Shown: piece by piece, positions 23,899-36,000 of the stretch
Numbering within the stretch: the first letter of the stretch is position 1
Layout of the letters: each line of letters opens with the position of its first letter
Source of the DNA: Certhia americana
Lineage: Eukaryota; Chordata; Aves; Passeriformes; Certhiidae
NCBI GenBank assembly: GCA_018697195.1
Contig: JAGMWU010000037.1
Coordinates: 496,001-560,000, forward strand
Reading direction: 5' to 3'
DNA: 64,000 nt
Made by a program: the position numbers and the translations under genes
Notes under the pieces: model-generated
What the model saw: only the letters and a program-made list of their open reading frames with translations
Told to the model about the DNA's origin: nothing
Databases searched by the model: none

Positions 23899-24072
23899 AT
23901 TCTGTAAAAGACAAGGCAAAGTATTATGGCACACATCTGAATGTAACTTTTCTATAAGCACATTTTTTTAAACTGTGTTCTACTACGGTTCCCAAACCAG
24001 CTTTTTAAACTCCATCATCTACCTACATGATGGAGTGGACATGCCATTAACAGAAATCTGAGCACTGCCATT

Positions 24073-24093
24073 AAAAAAAAAAAAAAAAAAAAA
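24073..24093 (+). repeat. A21 homopolymer
   Basis: Twenty-one consecutive A residues in HHIP intron 1, followed by an A-rich stretch. No parent element identified. Confidence 0.9.
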
Positions 24094-26189
24094 CGAAACA
24101 AAAATAAATTATTTGACCATGCTCAGTAGTTTCTGTTAAGAGCTTCTTGGTTAAGATGCTGGGTCTGTGAGAATTTTTGCCCAAATTATTGATCTGTGCT
24201 TAGAAACGAAAACACCACCTGCAGATTTGGGAACAATAATGGAGCTATGCAAAGACCAGATACAACATTGCGCTGGATCAAGTGAAATATTTGTGTCCTG
24301 TTGTTCACATTTAACTCTTTCATTTTTCTGGCAATATCCCCTTGTTTATGAAAGGCTACTACATCCCAGCCAAACATTGTAATAACAATTTTTCTAAAAG
24401 TTGCTTTCAGCCTGACAGGCAAAGAAGTCCTCTCTACCTTGGATGGTTTCACAGCCAAGGCTGTCAAGGAATGGGTGAAAAGTAATTGTTTTCAAGTGTG
24501 CCCTTTTACAATCATTTGTTTGCTCTGGCTCTTTCATGAACAAAGGCTATTGTTGAACACATCCAACTAAACAAATAACTCATCTTGGGGTCCCTTTAAC
24601 AGCTGCCTTAGTACAATGATCTATTTAAATATTACCCTAAAATTGAAACTGAACTCTTTAATGACATAATCCAGCACTATAATACAGAAGAGGCATATGT
24701 TCAACTCAACAGCTGAACAATCTCGTCAGCACATGATTTTTAGACATAAATGCTTGTATATCAAATATGGCTTAATGCAATTACTTACTTCACTGTTTTT
24801 TCCCTTCTGTTAGCATCAAAATTCTACTGCCTTTCTCAAGATAGGACAGAGTACACAGTACAGATGACAATATTAGTCGTAAAGAATTTCTGTCTATTGT
24901 GTCATCTTCTGTTTCTTCTTTGCACTCTTCCTTCTCTTGATAAAACAATTTAGTATGCTGTGCTTTCCTGTGCATTCCAGGATTTATCTTACCTTTAGTC
25001 TACCCATTTTATTTTCATGTGGCTAGAGATTAAAGGATGATCTTACAGATGTTGTAAATTAGTCAGCAGCAGGCATAATCATTATTAGGCATGTTGCAAT
25101 AAATGTTTGGAAGGTTTACATATTTTCCAGAGCACAGTTAGTTTAAACCACTGCAATTTGATGGTTTCACATATGACTTTAAAAATTGAAGCAGGAAATT
25201 AGTTTACATTTCTTCAAAAGACCAAAGCCATTGTCAACTTTAAGGTCATTTTCAAAGCAGACATCCAACAGGAAAAGCTTCATTTAAATAAGTATTTCAG
25301 AATCTGCTTAGAACTGGTTTAGTATACTTCAGGATAAATACATTATCGATTTACTGAAATTCAGAATAGAGACTTGTCCTATCTCCAAGCCAGTACAGAG
25401 TTACACATCAGACCTCACACAGAGCAAATGTAACCACCCTATTTTGCTTGAGCATTCTAAAAGTTAAGTAACATTGTACTTGATTTTTAGATAATTGATT
25501 GACTCTCATTCCTTAGTCTTCCGATTAGCTATTATATGACCAAGATTCATTCCAGAAATGACATGAGGGGGTGAATTCCTGTGGTTAATTCCTGGATAGC
25601 AGCTGCTCAGGGGGATTAGGATCCTTTTGTCTTAACTTTGAGGACTGAAATGTTGGCAAGCCTGTATCACCAGGCAACGTCAATTACGTTTTCCACAAGA
25701 AACAGTAAATTAGCTTTGCCATCCAGTAATTTATTTTCCCCCCCCTGTTCACAATGTCTTCTGGAGTCTTCCAGTAGAAGTACAGTTTTCTATCTGCATC
25801 TCTGTGGAGTTAATTCAATAAACACACTGAATATTTACCTAGTAATACCTTGTGTTTACTTGTACTTCTAAACATACCATCACACTGTTACCACAAGAAA
25901 GCCCAAGGTGAACTCCCTGACGAAAACTTCTGAGACTTCTGCATACCAGGTGGTATTGCTGCATGTGGGCAAGTACTTTGAAGGGTCTGTACTCACAGTC
26001 TTTTGATGGAAGCACCAAAATGGGTCATTTCATCCTTACTTCAAGAGACAAGTGACATGATGTTCTTAAAAAGTAGCTTTTATGGATAGTGGTTTTGCTC
26101 ATCCCCTATTGGCTTCAGACTTTGTCCTGTTTGGCAGCCAATGACCTGATTGAATCATACAGACCCATTCCCTGTATCAGAATCACAGG

Positions 26190-26340
26190 ATGCCTTAGGA
26201 AAGTCCAGCTAGTGCAGAATATTGCCTCAGCAGCATGGATTGCTGCAAGCATGTCAAGTCTCTTCTCTACTACCTGGACTGCAATCCTAGGCAGTATTCA
26301 AGTTCAAAGTTCTAGTTGTTATGTATTTTGGTTATAGTTT
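26190..26340 (+). mobile_element. Very old LINE (L2/CR1-like) reverse-transcriptase C-terminal remnant
   Basis: The plus-strand translation contains KVQLVQNIASAAWIAA, close to the KLQLVQNAAARL motif found just after the reverse-transcriptase core in L2 and CR1-clade LINEs. A stretch reading SIQVQSSSCYVF follows where these elements usually have RIxFKxLxLxYK. The flanks are not recognisable and no tail is seen. The age implied by the divergence makes the family assignment uncertain. Confidence 0.45.
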
Positions 26341-28513
26341 ATATTAGTTATCATTATATTTTTAGTTCCTGTCTTCAAGATTTACCATATCTAGAATAAC
26401 ATCTTCAAGAAGGAAGAGTAAGATTAAGAATTCTGCTGCTATGGCCCAAGTGGGCAATCTAGCAAAAGGAATCTAAACTTTTTCAGGAGACAAGAGCCTG
26501 TGGCCATGGAAAAAATTGCCAAAAGAATTCAGGACTAATGCAAACCTTTGCCATACATGCAATTAACTGATTATTTCATAAAGCTTTAAAAAAACCCAAC
26601 CAAACAAAAAAAAAGACCAAACAAAAAAAAGAAGACAATCCTTTACAAGATATATGAGACCATTTTATTTTCAAGAAAGGTCTGAAGAGAGAATAAACTA
26701 CATGTGCCAGATGTTAATCACATTACTCTCCTTCAGGTGCTATGAAGCTGAGGATAGTTTGACAGCAGATAGCAGAGCAGAACATTTAATGTGTTTAGTG
26801 ATCCTGGCAAACCTGGAGGAATTCTTTTTGAAGCCAATGGCAACATATCCAGAATAAGGGTAGAAGCCAAATGGTGTTCTTCTAATCAGTTGTCCAACTT
26901 CCAACGCTAAACTTTAGTGAGCATTTCACATGGTCTTTTGATAATATATGTATGGTAAGACAAAATTTTCCTGGATAGAGTTTACCTTCTAAATTAAGAT
27001 TGTTTTAAATGTATAGGCTATATATTGTGTAATATTTTGAATACATGTCTGTTCCAAACCATTAAAACATTGACCTCAAGAATTTGAGGTCTATGTAATT
27101 ATGCCCCATAAATAAAAAGCTGAGTTCAGATCTGTGTTATCAAAGTACAGCATCCCAGAAGAGAGCTGACTTATGAGACAGCAGACTCAAGCATATCCAG
27201 TGTTCCTGCTTTAAATAACTTATTTTTCTAAAGTAACTTAGATAATTCCCTTTAATGTTACCTGGCAAGGAAATGTCATTGAAAGTCCTTCTGCGAATCA
27301 GCTCAGAGATATGAACTATAGAAAAACTAGCAATATTTTCAAATGCGTGATTTGCAAATATTTACAAATTTCGTACAATACATTCATGTACCACATCACT
27401 GCTTCTTAACGTGTCTTACAGTCTCTGTTTATAACTGTGTTACATAAATAGCAGAAAGAACCTGAGCTTTGTTTTTGCACTGGATCAGATTCAGACCCTC
27501 TCAATGGAGAGAACACGTATCCCACTGCCTACCATTGGGGTGAATGATCAAAAAACAATCCATGTGGTTAACAACAGAGTAACAAAGTGCACTGTATTCA
27601 AAAGCTAATATGGACAACTAGGCTGTTTTCCATTATTTTTCACGATTTGATGACATTGCACTCCTTAGGCTCCTGTGTTTATTTAAACACATCATCAGTT
27701 GTGGTTTTGTGCCTCTTTAAGTGCTATGCATACACAATATATGCTTTTTTTCGGGACAAAGTTACAGTTTCCATATTGACACAAACAGGATATTACAAAT
27801 TCTCCTTTTGCACTTATAATAGGAAAATGTGTCTGAAAACATACAGGATTTCCCACCTCCAAACAGAGTGCATTAGAGAGAGCAAAAAGCAAAGCAGCAT
27901 TTAAAGCATGAAAAATCCATGGCACCTGCTGAATTCCACAGCAGTCATTTCAGCAGCCAGGCTGTGGTGTTGTTCAAGATACACCTACTTTACAAATACT
28001 TAGACATGGTTTTCCTGATGTGTTCTGATGGGAGAATTTAAAGTTTTGGTCTCTTAACACTTGAGTAGACCACCTTACAAGTTAGGATTTTAGTTATTTC
28101 TTGTAAGAGAAGTGGTATGACTGCTGCTGTAACTCCCTCTTTATAACTGATTCCTCTAGTTCAGAGATTGCCTATCTGAGGGCAGGCACACGTCCTTAAA
28201 ATAACTTGAGTACTGTTATTCCTATCTGAGAAGCAAGGTCAAATAGGAAATCTTGTAGAAAATTCTGTAAGAATCCTCTATAAGTAAGCAGAGAAATTAA
28301 AATCTCACTGTACCAATGGCATATTGCACATTTCATAGTAATAACTTTTACACCTCCAGAATGAAATGAAATGATGACATGAAACTTGAAGTATTGAAAG
28401 TGACTGTACTGGTTCCACTAGCATTATTTATGGCATTAGGCCATGCAATCTTTCTTTGTGTAAGAGGGGGACACAGGTCACAGGTTTACTTGTCTCTGGT
28501 TTGTGGCTTGCAG

Positions 28514-28709
28514 GTCCTTTCTGTTACCAACAACACAGAATGTGCGAAGCTACTGGAGGAAATCAAGTGTGCACACTGCTCACCTCACGCTCAGAACCTA
28601 TTCCACTCACCTGAGAAAGGGGAAACTCCTGAAAAAGAACTAATACTTCCCTACCTGTGCAAAGACTATTGTAAAGAATTCTATTACACCTGCAGAGGTC
28701 ACATACCAG
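28514..28709 (+). CDS. HHIP: HHIP exon 2: cysteine-rich domain, first half
   Basis: This exon encodes residues 89-153 plus the first base of Gly154. It follows acceptor TTGCAG and ends at CCAG before donor GTAAAA (phase 1). The start reads VLSVTNNTEC, with an N-glycosylation sequon at N94-N95-T96. Cysteines are at 98, 107, 110, 137, 141 and 148; the strings KLLEEIKCAHCSPHAQ and LCKDYCKEFYYTCRGH are diagnostic of the HHIP N-terminal domain, related to the Frizzled cysteine-rich domain and folate receptor fold. In the known protein this domain binds glycosaminoglycans and helps localise HHIP at the cell surface and matrix. A longer open frame starting at 28379 is intronic read-through and not used. 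Confidence 0.97.
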
Positions 28710-30214
28710 GTAAAACTCATAACAAAATATGGGGCTAAACGATGTCCTGATATGTTGATATTGCCTGAGCAGTTACAGATCCAGCTTTTAACCAGGAAAA
28801 ATCCCCGCTGATATCTAGGGGAATTTGCCCAAGCAGAGACAGAATGTCTTCACAGCAGATCTTGTGCAGGGAGGTAAATACTTCGAGGGCTTTCTTCCCA
28901 TCCTCCTGTTAAACTTGCCATGAAACACACGTGGTTTGATTGTTGTCAAAGGCACCTGAAACTATTACCTTTGCTGAAATATTAGTGTGTTCATTCTAAT
29001 CATGCAAATAAGCAGCTGGCCATCCAAAAAAGGCTATTGTAAATGATAGATTGCTTTAAAACACGAGAAATAAAAGGTCCTGGCTGTTTGCTGTAGCCTC
29101 TAAAAAGCTGATGAGTAAAGTGTTTTTTCTGGTTTTGTTACCCTAGAAACTGATGTTTTTTCCACAGGGTTTAAAGCCCATTGAAATCAAAGGGCCTTAT
29201 TTGATAGACTTCTGTGATCTTTGAATCACTTCCAGCATGCTGTTAACAACCAAATTCTTAACTTACCTAACACTTCCTCAGTGTAGTCAGTGGAGTTAGC
29301 TGGACCTAACCAAAAGCAGAGTTTGCCCTGTGTTGTCTGAGGCAGTCACCAAATGTGTGCTATCACTTGTAACTATATCAACAAAACAACCGCAGAAGAT
29401 GGCTCTTTTAGAAACACTGTCTTAAGACACTATTATGTTAAATAACATCTTTGGTATTTCCAATAGTAAATTATTTATATGTTTAATACTGTCATTTTTA
29501 AACCATGCTTTTTTCCCTGTCCAAACACTACTTATAAACAATGCCACACAGGAGAAAATAATTAAATTGGTTAAGATTTTTTTTTTTTCTTTAAACTAGC
29601 AACACAGACTGGAAAAAAGGACATGATAATGAGATGAAAAATGAATTTGTGAATAGTCATTTTTAACATACGAACACAGCTTTGTAATATAATATAAACA
29701 TATTTGAGTAAAGGGGATAGTTTTAAGTGGGTGGGATTTGGAGGACAGCTTTTTAATTGCATGTGTACAGTGCATACTTGTTTTCTCTGAAACCCCAAGA
29801 GTGCAGGGATTTTTTTGCAGTGTTCTTTTATTGACTTGAGAAAACATTTTGAATTGACTTACTTTTTCTCTTTACTGTGGTTTAACATGTACCTCAACCC
29901 ATTCAAATATGAAAATATTATTATTGTCTTTATAAACTAAGAGATGTTTCTAAGGCTTTCTTAAACCAGCTGTTTCTTGCTCTTTATCACATTCCCCAAA
30001 GCAAAGCAGAATAGATCATAGTTGCCAAGACTGCCTGCTGAACAGTGATAACAGATTAGATATTCTAAATGTTTGGCCCATATAAGAAGTCAGCAAAAAG
30101 ACATTTTTGACATGAGTTTGTAGCTAGCACTAATGACTTTCATATTCTGCAGAGCGAGAGCCTCAGAGTTGTTTTGTGAAATTCTGTGTTTATGAGGAAA
30201 CAATCTGTTTAATT

Positions 30215-30286
30215 GAAAAAAAAGTGAAAGAGGGAAAAGAGGGAAAGAAAGAGGAGGTGGAGGGAGGAAGGGAGAATGAGAAAGGG
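30215..30286 (+). repeat. Polypurine tract in HHIP intron 2
   Basis: Seventy-two bases with only three pyrimidines (T at 30225, 30258 and 30277). Such tracts can adopt triplex (H-DNA) structure and are often nucleosome-poor. It ends 143 bases before the exact GLI consensus site. It may simply be a decayed GA-rich simple repeat. Confidence 0.8.
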
Positions 30287-30428
30287 CTGAGCAGCACAGG
30301 AGCTACAGCCACAGGAACCTCGCTCCTCAGATCAACATATGTGGTGACGAATGACAAATTTATTTTTCTACAAAGTTTGTGTATATGTAAAACTGCTGAA
30401 GTGCATCAAGATGTCAAGTGCTTTTTGT

Positions 30429-30437
30429 GACCACCCA
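30429..30437 (+). promoter_or_regulatory. Exact GLI consensus site in HHIP intron 2
   Basis: GACCACCCA matches the GLI1/2/3 consensus at all nine positions. HHIP is an established transcriptional target of Hedgehog signalling, so an intronic GLI site is a reasonable candidate for feedback regulation. About half an exact 9-mer would be expected by chance in 64 kb of even composition, so the site alone is suggestive rather than proof. Confidence 0.5.
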
Positions 30438-33400
30438 GGTTGCCTTGAAAGATAACCAGATGAAAGCATAACTTTAGCACTGGGCAGAGCACTGTGCTTT
30501 GCAGGAAAAGAGCTTATATACTTGAACATCAGCTAAAATAAGATTTTTCCTACATCAATCAGATGCTAATAATCGTTCTAAATACTTGTCCTGAAAGTAG
30601 GTTGTACTAACAAAAGCTTGTTGCTTGCTTACAACCACCAACAGAATTGATTTGGTAAGTTGTCTGGTACTTATGGTTGTTGATACCTTTTCTAGGATTT
30701 CCCAAAGGTATTAATTAAGATTCAGGTCCCTCTTTTTGAGAAGATGGCCTATAGGATTTTAATATAGTTTCATAGTCTTGTTCATTCTGAAATATAAGTA
30801 ATTAAAATAACTTATTTGGAGGTTCTGTTTTCCTTGTGAGACTTGTATATCCATAATATTTATTGCAAAATAAATTAAGAAATAGAAAATGTGGAAGCTA
30901 TGTTTTTGCTTAGCCTGGAGGATTTTACAAAGAGTTGAAAACTACCAGGCCCCCAAACCCAAGGTCTCTGGCAATGATTCACTGTGCATTTGTTAAAATG
31001 TCAAATAATTACTCTTCCTCCATTAGGGAGTGCTAATTGTTTCTGAGCACCAATACAACGGAGTTTAAGGAAATTGCTGACTACAAAAATAATGTTATCC
31101 CTTAAGTCCTGTGCAAATGAGAAATATTATTAACATTTTAAGACAGCAAGCATCTTTTCTGGGATTGAAATGTTAGCAGTACGTATTAACCAAGAAGGCT
31201 GAGAAATTATGCATCAGGTTTTTTTCATGAGTTAGCTTCAAAAATTCATTTATTGTTCTGTCTCCTGCAAAGATGAAAACTCTAGCAGATTCTTGGTTAA
31301 CTCCTTTCAAGACTGCAGTTTGCCCACCAGCTATGACTGTATCAGTACTTCCACTGACTTCTTTAGGAATATTGAGAGAAAAAGCTGAGCCTGTTCTTTA
31401 TTTAAGCAGAATAATATCAGAAGCTCTTAGGGTTGTATGGATGAGCAGGAGGGTGTAATGTTTCACAAAGACTTTGAGATTAGAGCTTCTCTGCTTCATT
31501 CCAGATAACTGTTCTGTTTATTTCTCATCTGATCTTTACTGCAAGCCTCAGTTTAAGGGATTATTGATGGAGACACTGGAGTTAAGTGATTAAATGGAGT
31601 GTCTTCAGTCAATATGAATTTTAAGTTTTGCCTTTCCATAAGAGAAGACTGTCTAATATTTATTACTAATATAGCTATTAAAGAAAGGCACAGCTGATTC
31701 TGCCTTCAGACATAAGCAGAAACTTAATCCATGCCACGGGAAGTGGCATATTCTAAGGAACAAACCTGTGCCACAGCCATGGTGCCATCCAAGAACGTGG
31801 GAGAGATTTTGATCTATCTGGCCTCCATTATTTTCATTTGAAGAAATGGGTTCCAGACGACTGTGGGTGAATTCCAATCCAGGCCCAGATCTGTATCCAG
31901 ACATTACCAGCACAGACGTCTGATAGGATTTTTCAAGCACCGAACAGGGTGTTCCAAAATTCCAGAATTCTAGCCCAAATCACTGGAATTCTAAGAAATT
32001 CTACAACTTACAGAGCACTTCCAGAAGTTCTGACATGGCTGATTAATAGTCACAGTCAACCTGCAGAAAAATAGTAGTGGCTGGTATATTTGCTACTGGT
32101 AACAAGAGCATGAAGGGGATCAACCTTGGCCCTGCCTGTGTGCAGGAACCTGTGGTTTCTGAGCAGGAGAAGAGGGTCACCAGTCACTTGAAAACCAGTT
32201 GGAAATTATGTGAGCTACCAGTGGACTTAGTACATTTTGAAATAGTATGTCTGCAATCACGTCTTTGATTTGGTTTTTACTGGCAGTTGAGAAGCGAGGA
32301 GAATGTGGGGTTTTTTGTGAAAAAAATCACATCTAGCTGTCAGAGGTGCAAATCAGAAAAAAGCCCCAAAAGGTAAAGGCTGCTTTGACACAGTGTTGAA
32401 CTGTATGCTCAAGGTCACATCAGAAATAAAGCAGAAATGATGAGCCTGACTTCCAGATGCCCTTAAAGGCAGTGCAGGTTTACTCAGATGAGTGGATGAT
32501 ACTCGATTCTGTGTTCAATGCAAACAGGAGGGAGTGAATAGGAACTTGACTTGCTGCAAAGACTGAGACTGTGCTACCATGGCACTGGAATTGCATGTCA
32601 AAGAGAAGAGGCAAGGGAATGGGTAATCAGGGAATCCAGCAAAGTGGAATTTGGTGAAGGTAGGATAGGAAGGGAGATACAGTGTGAGGAACAACTGGCT
32701 GCAAGTACAAGTGGAGAGAGGAGGTGGGGATCAGCTGGGAGCAGTTTTCCTTTGAAAAGGCTTTTAATCTTGCAATTTATTCCCACAGTGTTTTATAAAG
32801 GCGAACACAGAAAGCCTTCACTGTAGCTGCCTTAACTGAAAAGCCTGTCATTGGATTCTTGTTTGCAAGACAGAAAGTTTAGCATAGAAATGCAAGCCTG
32901 TGCAAAATCTGACACTTAAACATGATGTTTAATCATCCTTTGTGATTTCAATTTTCTTTGTTAACACAGGCACTGCTCTGTCAACATGTACACAGCTGGT
33001 AGGAAATTTGTAATAATATGTATGAGTCTTTTAAAATAAATTAGTAAGTACAGAAATTCACACAGGACCAAGGGTTGCAGTCCCTATTACTTTTCCTTTT
33101 TTTTTTCTTTTCTCCAAACAATTCTAGTGCTTAGGGGCACTTGTCAGGGACCATTCTTCCGGACACTGTACAAACTCTGAACAAAATGGCAAACTGTACA
33201 CTAAAGACCTTACAATCTAAGCATGAGAAAGAAGATAATAAATGGCTACAAGCAGATAGGAGAGTAGAAGCAAATGTTTCTCTAAATGTCCTCGGTGAAG
33301 CTGTTAGTATGTTAAATAGAGCATATATAACACATGGAGTTGGGTTTTTTTCTAAATTACTATGGTTTTTATCAAACAAAATAGCAAAATTCCACCCTTA

Positions 33401-34371
33401 ATGCACAGGTGAAACTTGTATTTACAGAGGTTACATTCCTTCCAGTAATGTAACATTTTTCATAGTTTAATTCTAACTCCACTTTTTTACAAGCATTTCT
33501 AGTGAAAATGGTCCATAAGCTTTATCCTTTCTTAGAATTTGCTGATGGGTTTGCTAAACTTCAAAATGTAACTGCAGTGCACCATGCACTTCAGTGAATG
33601 ATGAAATACTTCATGAGGCAAAGGGATTAAAAAGATTAAAAAGAAAAGGCATTGCACTGGTCAAGTGAGTTTGCATCTGATTGTTATTTGAAATTTGTAC
33701 CGAGTGAACAACGTGATCACAACCTGCTGTGGGTTTCGCTGACTAAAGATAACACCCAAGCCAAGAGAAGTTTATCTTTAGTAAATAGTAAATGGCATAC
33801 TTGGAAAATTCTAGAAATTCTTAGTAATCATATACCTCTAATTTGCTATTGCATTTTTTTGAATGACGCACCGTGCCTTGAGAGAGAAATAAATTATTAA
33901 AGACAAACCCCTGTATTCTTAAGTCAAATAATTCAACAGCGAGATTTTAGATTACCTTTGATTTTGGCGTTATATTTACAAGCTTTGGAATACTACTCTA
34001 TGATTATATCTGAGTTCCTCTTCAGTTGTTCCACTTGAAACTACATCTCCCAGTTTCTCCAAATAACTACTATGAATTAAAAGCAGCTCCTCAGAGATGA
34101 AATTTACTCAAGTTCCAAATCACGGTAATTAAACTTTTACACCACAACACACTACCATGTGTTTCCAGATATTATTTTATAGAAATCAAAGGCAGGCTTT
34201 GTCGTGTCATTTTCCCAACATTTTTTAAGGAAGATGTATATGAAAAGAAGTATAGTTGGGTGGGAAAGGCTTTTCACTCCACAAGAATTCTGGGATCCAA
34301 AAAATTTTCCTATTCCACATAAGGAAGAAATTGAACTCTTTCGAAATTTTCCATGAAGAAAGCCACAGAGA

Positions 34372-34379
34372 GACCACCC
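34372..34379 (+). promoter_or_regulatory. GLI-type core motif in HHIP intron 2
   Basis: GACCACCC, followed by C instead of the consensus A, gives an 8 of 9 match to the GLI site. It lies 1.5 kb upstream of exon 3. Evidence is the motif only. Confidence 0.3.
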
Positions 34380-35843
34380 CAGGATAGCTAATAAAGTCGT
34401 TGTTAGGACATTTACTTGGGAAATGGGAGATTTAGGGTCAAACTCTTGCCTGACAGATGAGGGGCATTGACCTGAATATTCCTCTTCCTAATGAAACACC
34501 CTAATTACAAGACATTGGAGTATAGTGATACAAGGTTTGCTGTCTGGTTCTGTCTTTTTCATTTAGACCAGAAGTTTGAGCTTGGACCAGAAACATCATG
34601 TTAAGTCAAATTTTGTCAAAACTGATAATGTCTCTGAAAAAGCTTTGCTTGTAAGAAATTGGCATTTTCCAACGAAACACAGCTGTCCCTGATCAGTTCT
34701 TATTGTACATTGTAAGTCAGAGGTTTTATGGCCAAGATCTATGGATTACTGCATTATTCACAAGTGGAAAAGCCATGCATAAATTAGGCCTCTTATTCCA
34801 ATGAAGTGCTAATTCTGTGTATCCTATGAGTTATGTCCTGGACTGTAGTACATCCTAAGACAGTTGCCAGTAATGCAAACAGGAACAAAGGTAACTTAAG
34901 ACGTATTATCTTAACGATGTTGGTAAAATAGTAAATGTATAGCTAGCCAGACTCTGTCTTCTTAGATTTAATACTCCTGATTAAAACCTGGATAGAAATG
35001 ACTAGAAGTAGGTTTGTGAACAGAAATAGATATTTTTTTAATGTCCTTAAACATAATGCAAGAAAGTAATAGCAATAGTGGCAAGGCTTTTCTTCACAGG
35101 CTCTCATGTTATCGACTTTGTGTTTCTCTGGATCTTCAAAGTTCTTCCCATTTTAACCTCAAACCTAAGGATCACCTTTCATCCAACACAGCATGAGACA
35201 TATCCCCCTTTTCAGGGGATGGGGCTGAGAAAGTAGACTTCACCATGGGACACTGCTTAGCTACTTTAATGCTGGGAGTCAACCAGAGGCCAGCTGGATG
35301 TCAACACGGTGCAGTTTTCAGCACTACTTCCCACTTCTCACCTCTCCAACCAATATCCTTAGCTGGCAGCATTCCACAAAATTTTTACTGCATGTCTTTT
35401 ACCAGAGTCTTCACTGAGATTTTGACTAGAACTAATCACTTATTTTTAAAAAAAAAGTTAAACAGAAGCTGCTCAGGCTATTTTACAGCAGATACTACAC
35501 TTGATTGAGAGGGTTAAAATTAGGGAGAAGTGCGTCACAGCCTCAACTCTGAAATTTTTCTCTTAAATTTTTAGTGAGTGAACTGTTGTGTCATTTTGAA
35601 TGAAATTTAAGCACACTGAAAATGAGGTTTAATACAAATACAGATGAATAAACTGTAAAAGGCAATGCTCAGTTTGTGTTTATACATTTGTGTTTACTCA
35701 GAGCAGACTCTTTTTTTGCAGATAGCCCTTTGTTTAAAATGACTTCTTTTCCCACTACAATCTATTTAAAGCTGAGTTTGATGACACAAAACTGCAGACA
35801 TGACAACACACTAAATATTTGTATGTTCTTTTGCATTTTTAAG

Positions 35844-36000
35844 GTTTCCTCCAAACTACAGCTGATGAGTTTTGCTATTACTATGCAAGGAAAGATGGTG
35901 GTGTGTGCTTTCCAGATTTTCCAAGAAAACAAGTGCGAGGGCCAGCTTCTAACTCCCTGGACCACATGGAAGAATACGACAAAGACGAAGAGATCAGCAG
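35844..36000 (+). CDS. HHIP: HHIP exon 3: cysteine-rich domain, second half
   Basis: The exon completes Gly154 and runs to the first two bases of Arg206. It encodes FLQTTADEFCYYYARKDGG and CFPDFPRKQVRGPAS, hallmark HHIP strings, with C164 and C175, and then an acidic linker (MEEYDKDEEIS) leading to the propeller. The acceptor is TTTTAAG and the donor is AG followed by GTTCAT, which has T instead of the usual purine at +3 and is weak. Splicing to exon 4 restores Arg206-Lys207, as in other HHIP proteins. Failure to splice would add nine codons from Arg206 (RFIKINAV region) and stop at TAA 36023-36025. Confidence 0.97.

Larger units (their letters stand above)
21584..28513 (+). other. HHIP: HHIP intron 1
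   Basis: A 6.93-kb intron with donor GTAAGG and acceptor TTGCAG. The first 750 bp are CpG-island sequence; the rest is AT-rich. Contents noted are T15 runs at 21658-21672 and 22599-22613, A-runs at 23367-23382 and 24073-24093, a GLI-type core at 23891-23898, and a decayed LINE fragment at about 26190-26340. An A-rich low-complexity patch lies at about 26587-26633. No coding exon was recognised inside. Confidence 0.9.
28710..35843 (+). other. HHIP: HHIP intron 2
   Basis: A 7.13-kb intron with donor GTAAAA and acceptor TTTTAAG preceded by a pyrimidine-rich stretch. It holds a 72-base purine tract at 30215-30286, an exact 9-bp GLI consensus at 30429-30437 and another GLI core at 34372-34379. 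No coding exon or clear mobile element was recognised in it, which is notable since all other comparably sized parts of the window carry LINE remnants. Confidence 0.9.

Noticed and set aside
31900..32000. Paired GAATTC-containing imperfect inverted repeats as a transposon end
   Set aside because: The arms match over only about seven bases and no terminal inverted repeat pair or target duplication was seen.
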